From positions 254,295 through 318,294 of the forward strand of contig CAUJNA010001857.1 in the NCBI GenBank assembly GCA_963377175.1: a stretch of DNA of 64,000 nucleotides, read 5' to 3'. How positions within the stretch are numbered: the stretch's first letter is position 1; every line of letters begins with the position of its first letter. Both the position numbers and the translations under genes were made by a program. Positions 60,531 to 64,000 of the stretch are shown in pieces. Below the pieces are notes generated by a model. The model worked only from the letters and a program-made list of their open reading frames with translations. It searched no databases and had not been told where the DNA came from. The DNA comes from Effrenium voratum. Its lineage: Eukaryota; Sar; Dinophyceae; Suessiales; Symbiodiniaceae.

Positions 60531-62072
60531 AAAGAGTTCAAAAAACAAAAAGAAAAGAAAAGCTCCCAGCACTTTGTTTCCAGGCCTGACACATCGGTGC
60601 CCCGCCAGAAGCGCCCGGCGCGCCTGTTCCGCGACCGCCGGGGCCGCCGGCACAGAACTTTCCGCCCAACAAATACACTGGGTGTGGTTTCCTTCTGGGT
60701 AGCCTTCTGGTTGTTTTCTCAACACCGGCAGGGCTTCAGCACGTTTTTGGGACGCCGGGCGCCTCAAAGGAAGCCGCGCCCCCGCCGCCGGTCCCGGATG
60801 CGAGGCAAGAGGAGCGCCGGCGCCATCAAGGCCTTGCAACGTGACGTGGCAGAGGCCGACGTGGACAGGCTGTGTCAGTCAGCCTATGAGTCAAAACCTC
60901 GCAAAAATCTCGCACAAGCAGCGAATCGTCTTTGTTCTTCGGATACTTGCAGGGCTTGCTATACTGTCTGAACAGTTCGACCTACCGAGTTGTCATGCAA
61001 GACGACCTCTGCCAAAGCAACCAACAAGAAGCCGGTTTCTTACTACTGCGCCACGTGGTTCGCCCGCCTTGCTGGCCTTCGAGGCATCGTGGAGGGCCTT
61101 CACATTGCTGAACTCCCTAAACTCAATCCTTGGCTTCGGTCGAGTCTGCTCGGCCCTCTGATCGAAGTCTTGGATCTCCGGGGCCGTCGAGTCGGGTCAC
61201 GGCACATCCGGATCAGCCACAGCACATCCGACTCCAAACCCGGCAGCCTGCTGCCAAGCTGCGCATTCTTGTGGCTTTGCACCTCCGAAACACGCGAAGC
61301 GACCCCCCAGAGGTCTCAAGCCGCATGTCAGCTCAACTCAGACTTCTCGCGCCCACCTTAGACTTCTCGCGGGTGGCCTTGAGGTCATCGTCCCCTGCGC
61401 CGGCGTCCGTTTTGATGAGCTTCTCCAAGTGCTCATCTCGCGGGAAAAACTCGGGTTGCTTCGTTTTTAGCGCAACTCGCGATAGAGGAAACGCAGCTTT
61501 CCAGTCTCATACAATAGCACAAATATGGCTGCATCGCTTGAAGGCTTTTGCAAAACCCTCCAGGCACAGTCTCCATAAAATGGCATCCGTGCTTATCGCC
61601 TGCGCTTTCACTTGCGCTGGCATGCCAGCGAACACAAAACAAAAAGAACTGAGCTTGGCTTGGCTTTGCATATCTCTGAGAGCCGGGCTCTCCTCGTGCA
61701 GTATGTCCTGCAGCTCCGGAAACGGAAAACGAATCTGGCCGCTGAGGCCATGTCCTGAGGTTGCTTCTCCGACTCGTCCGGCGGCTTCAGTATCAGCTTC
61801 TCCTTAGAGAGGCTAGGGCTGGGGCTGTACGCTTTTCACGAAAGGTGGCGGCGCTTCAGGATATTATCATCTGATGCTAAGATTCGTTGTTTTCATGATT
61901 TACTTCCCTGTAGCCTCCTCACCTCCTCACCTTGAAATCGGAAGGTTTTGGAAGTCCTCGTTTTGGCGGCTCCCGCCCTGCACATTCAACTCGCCGAGCT
62001 TCGAAGGCCTCCTGGTCCCGGCCCTCCGCAGCTGCATCGGCAAAGGCCTACGTGAGTCAAGGGCTTCCCAGC

Positions 62073-62707
62073 TTAGCAAAACCTCACACCGCGTGTCTGG
62101 GCTTCTTTTGCCTGGTCCTTTTGGCACGGACAGTCGCGCGGCAAGTTCGGCCACATTAGCTGCATGTCCGGATCCCGGCGCATGCTGAGGACACCGAACA
62201 CCACACCCACTGCAGCCACAGCGGCGACTGCGCCAAGTAAAGCTGATGGAAAGTGGATGGCTGGTGTGGACGCCACATAGAGCCTTGTGGCCTCAGGTGC
62301 TGTCGCTGCCGGTGCTGTCGCTGCCGGTGCTGTCTTGCACACGGCAGCAAGTCCTGCTATCGCACTGGTGCTGGACATAGCCGCCCCCAGTGGTCCCGAA
62401 AGAGCTGCTCCTTGTTGCCATTAACGGTGACCATTTGCCCGGGAAGCATGGTTATCTCCATCGACATCTGGTTAATCTGCGCCACTCCGTTGCTCAACTT
62501 CTGGGATATGGAGGCCACCTGTGGGGAGATGCCATCCAGCGTGCTCTGCAGCAGCTGCTCCATCTGCTTTATGCGTCATATAGTCATGTATGTTCACACG
62601 GCAATAGATTGGAAACTCTTGCAGGAACTGCTCATCCTGCGTCAGGCCAGCTGGGCGAAGTCGAATCACTCCATCTGACCCTCTTCCATGCGCAGGAGCG
62701 CGGAGCT
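62073..62707 (-). pseudogene. Broken copy of the coiled-coil membrane protein gene
   Basis: Two frames carry it: MEQLLQSTLDGISPQVASIS to TVNGNKEQ, then a frame shift (LFRDHWGRL) where the 205-bp gap lies (about 62407), and IAGLAAVCKTAPAATAPAAT with FPSALLGAVAAVAAVGVVFG in the original frame, followed by different C-terminal residues (RRDPDMQLMWPN) because the terminal block RMEEGQME now lies upstream at about 62670-62707 next to EDATA. The coiled-coil half is therefore lost, and the product cannot match copy 1. Confidence 0.6.
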
Positions 62708-63490
62708 GGCTGTGGCATCTTCTGCCGCCGCCACGCAAAGAAGGGCTGCAATCCGCCACATTCTACGAATATGCAATTGGCCTCTGAGCTCGAGCCTGCA
62801 ATTTCTCCCGGCCCTCCGTATTTTGTCAGCAAAGTGTCCCCTCACATCTTGGGACTCTTGGACTCTTGGGAAGCAACAACACGCTGAGCAAAACTCCAAA
62901 GCCTTGTGGGAGGCGTCGTTCTCCCGCTGGGCATCCTGCTGCTCTCGTACCTCGGATTGGCCAGCCTGAGAGCCTGACAAATGTCCGTCGGTTGCATGTG
63001 CCAAAATAGGGACTTGGACCCCAAGATCGGCTTCGTCTTGGTTTGCGGATAAACCAACCTGACAATATGTTCAACATGGTACCCCCAACTTCCGCTTTGG
63101 CACGTGGTCTTTGACATACTCTTGAAGGTTGCCGTCATGGAGATCGTGCGCCTCCGCCTGCAGGGCAGCGCGAAAACCGAAGCGATTCGACCGGACGACT
63201 TCGCGGACATTTCGGCAGTGATTCGTGTCGAACTTTCCGATGAAAACTGATACCCACTTTGCCTTGCAAACAGCAATCCTCTGAAATTCATAGGTTGCCA
63301 GTGACAGGAGTGCAAAAGTGGTGCGAACATCAAATCTGAAAAGAAATGGGGCTTGCCGACAAGTACATGTTTCGGGTAAGCTTGAGATCCTCAGAATCCT
63401 CAGCTCCAGAAAGGCACTTGTGAACTCAAGGAAAAGTCAAACCTGTGCCCAATTCGTTTGACTGCGATTCGCGCGCAGGCCCGGCTGCCC

Positions 63491-63570
63491 GGATGCCCGG
63501 CCTCCGCATCGTGCTGCCACTGCTTGAGCCATGTTGCCTCCTGCTCCAGGTCTCGACGCTGGCTGGAATC
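63491..63570. repeat. Start of a third, diverged tandem copy
   Basis: 'ggcctccgcatcgtgctgcc' followed by 'actgcttgagccatgttgcc' matches the first 50-60 bp of copies 1 and 2 at a spacing of about 3.6 kb; similarity fades after 63545 though scattered words (ggaatcctt, ggaacccccaagatggg) keep the order to about 63650. Confidence 0.7.
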
Positions 63571-63779
63571 CTTGGCCACTTGTGGCTCCTGTTAGTACTC
63601 GGAACCCCCAAGATGGGTTTCGGTGGTTCTGTTGGTGTCCCTTTAGAACCAGAAAAGAGAAGGTCAGTTCTCGAGATCGAATCCGCCGATTACAGGGAAC
63701 CGAAACCGACCGAACTCGCAAGTCCTTGTTTTGCGTGGTTCACCCATGTGTCTGAGAGTCATCAAAACCTGGTATTCAA

Positions 63780-63998
63780 TCAACGATGGCACCTATTTGT
63801 CTTGGTGCTCAGACTTCCTTTTAAGGGACTCCCCAAAACCGCTTCATTGCCCGGGCTCATTCCGTCCAAAACCATCGCAAGTGGCTCCGCCCGAGGGGCC
63901 ATCTCGTGCTTCATGGCCTCCGATCGCAGCTTCTGCGCCATGCCTCCCACGACCTGCGCCTGCTCTTCCTCGAGGTCCGCAATCCTCGGCGCGCGGGC
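63780..63998 (-). CDS. Partial acidic/helical ORF entering from the right edge
   Basis: The minus strand is open from the window edge: ARAPRIADLEEEQAQVVGGM, AQKLRSEAMKHEMAPRAEPL, AMVLDGMSPGNEAVLGSPLK, then a stop at 63780-63782. The first 45 residues are strongly helical with a charged repeat (Glu/Gln/Met-rich), and the last part loses protein character, so an exon end near 63860 is likely. Truncated by the window; no family recognised. Confidence 0.35.
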   Translation of the reverse strand, partial: ARAPRIADLEEEQAQVVGGMAQKLRSEAMKHEMAPRAEPLAMVLDGMSPGNEAVLGSPLKGSLSTKTNRCHR

Positions 63999-64000
63999 TT

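Larger units (their letters stand above)
59893..63490. repeat. Large tandem unit, copy 2 (about 3.6 kb), rearranged
   Basis: Collinear with copy 1 through about 62160, then (i) a block of about 140 bp (copy 1 58317-58453) has moved to 62571-62707, (ii) 205 bp corresponding to 58698-58902 are missing between 62406 and 62409, and (iii) the stretch 58321-58470 is replaced by a short 'tgcatgtccggatccc'. Toward its end it diverges from copy 1 (63388 onward). Confidence 0.9.

Noticed and set aside
1..64000. Dinoflagellate spliced-leader relicts (CCATTTTGGCTCAAG) marking retrogenes
   Set aside because: I looked for the motif on both strands and found no convincing match; absence is not proof because the search was by eye.

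Overview
This is a eukaryotic nuclear window that most resembles a dinoflagellate genome (Symbiodiniaceae-like or related). The basis is a GC-rich, gene-poor, repeat-crowded background; Cys-rich modules, methyltransferase-like and copia-like polyprotein segments that I recall as characteristic of dinoflagellates; and hardly any long intact reading frames. The taxon is an inference. I saw no spliced-leader relict, rRNA or tRNA, and no complete ordinary host gene can be defended. Almost everything readable belongs to mobile elements, their relics, or tandem repeats.

Layout. 1-8 kb: simple repeats, a frame-broken fibre-like repeat gene, purine-rich arrays, and two minus-strand loci with a repeated Cys-rich (WCDSCAFPPC) module. 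8-16.3 kb: a plus-strand group with an SR-like ORF, a Cys-rich ORF, a 416-residue methyltransferase-like ORF, a broken transposase-like gene and an acidic tail ORF, probably one large element. 17-18.7 kb: a composite satellite and a GTGAGT microsatellite. 18.7-21.7 kb: a Lys/Ala-repeat ORF and more Cys-rich fragments. 22.2-23.9 kb: a minus-strand relic of a Helitron/Pif1-type helicase. 24-27.1 kb: degenerate repeats and unassigned sequence.

27.17-38.9 kb: a sharply bounded AT-rich insert, the clearest foreign block. It carries a protein-primed family B DNA polymerase of Polinton/Maverick type, a retroviral-type integrase, several C2H2/CxxC zinc proteins, a probable virion protein and a class-3-lipase-like hydrolase, plus virus-like unknown ORFs. 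Most genes are on the minus strand, tightly packed, with stop/start overlaps and hairpins at gene ends. Nearly every larger gene has frameshifts or nonsense codons. No major capsid protein or packaging ATPase was found, so I read it as a decayed, partly deleted Polinton-like virus.

39-41.2 kb: a hairpin-rich satellite next to the insert, then a 190-bp duplication. 41.2-41.8 kb: a Cys-rich locus with a short phosphoglycerate kinase exon fragment. 42.9-49.3 kb: a long minus-strand coding tract whose centre is 893 codons interrupted by one stop and ending in a Tpt1/KptA-type RNA 2'-phosphotransferase domain with the catalytic Arg-His-Arg-Arg set retained. 49.4-55.7 kb: a copia-type retroelement (protease, integrase, RT, RNase H and a PCTGGSSW domain) in which the integrase core and the protease block are inverted relative to the rest, and which contains a second copy of a segment from 48 kb. 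55.8-56.2 kb: another fibre-like repeat. 56.2-63.5 kb: two and a fraction copies of a 3.6-3.7 kb tandem unit encoding on the minus strand a coiled-coil membrane protein; the second copy is reshuffled and broken. The right edge cuts an acidic minus-strand reading frame.
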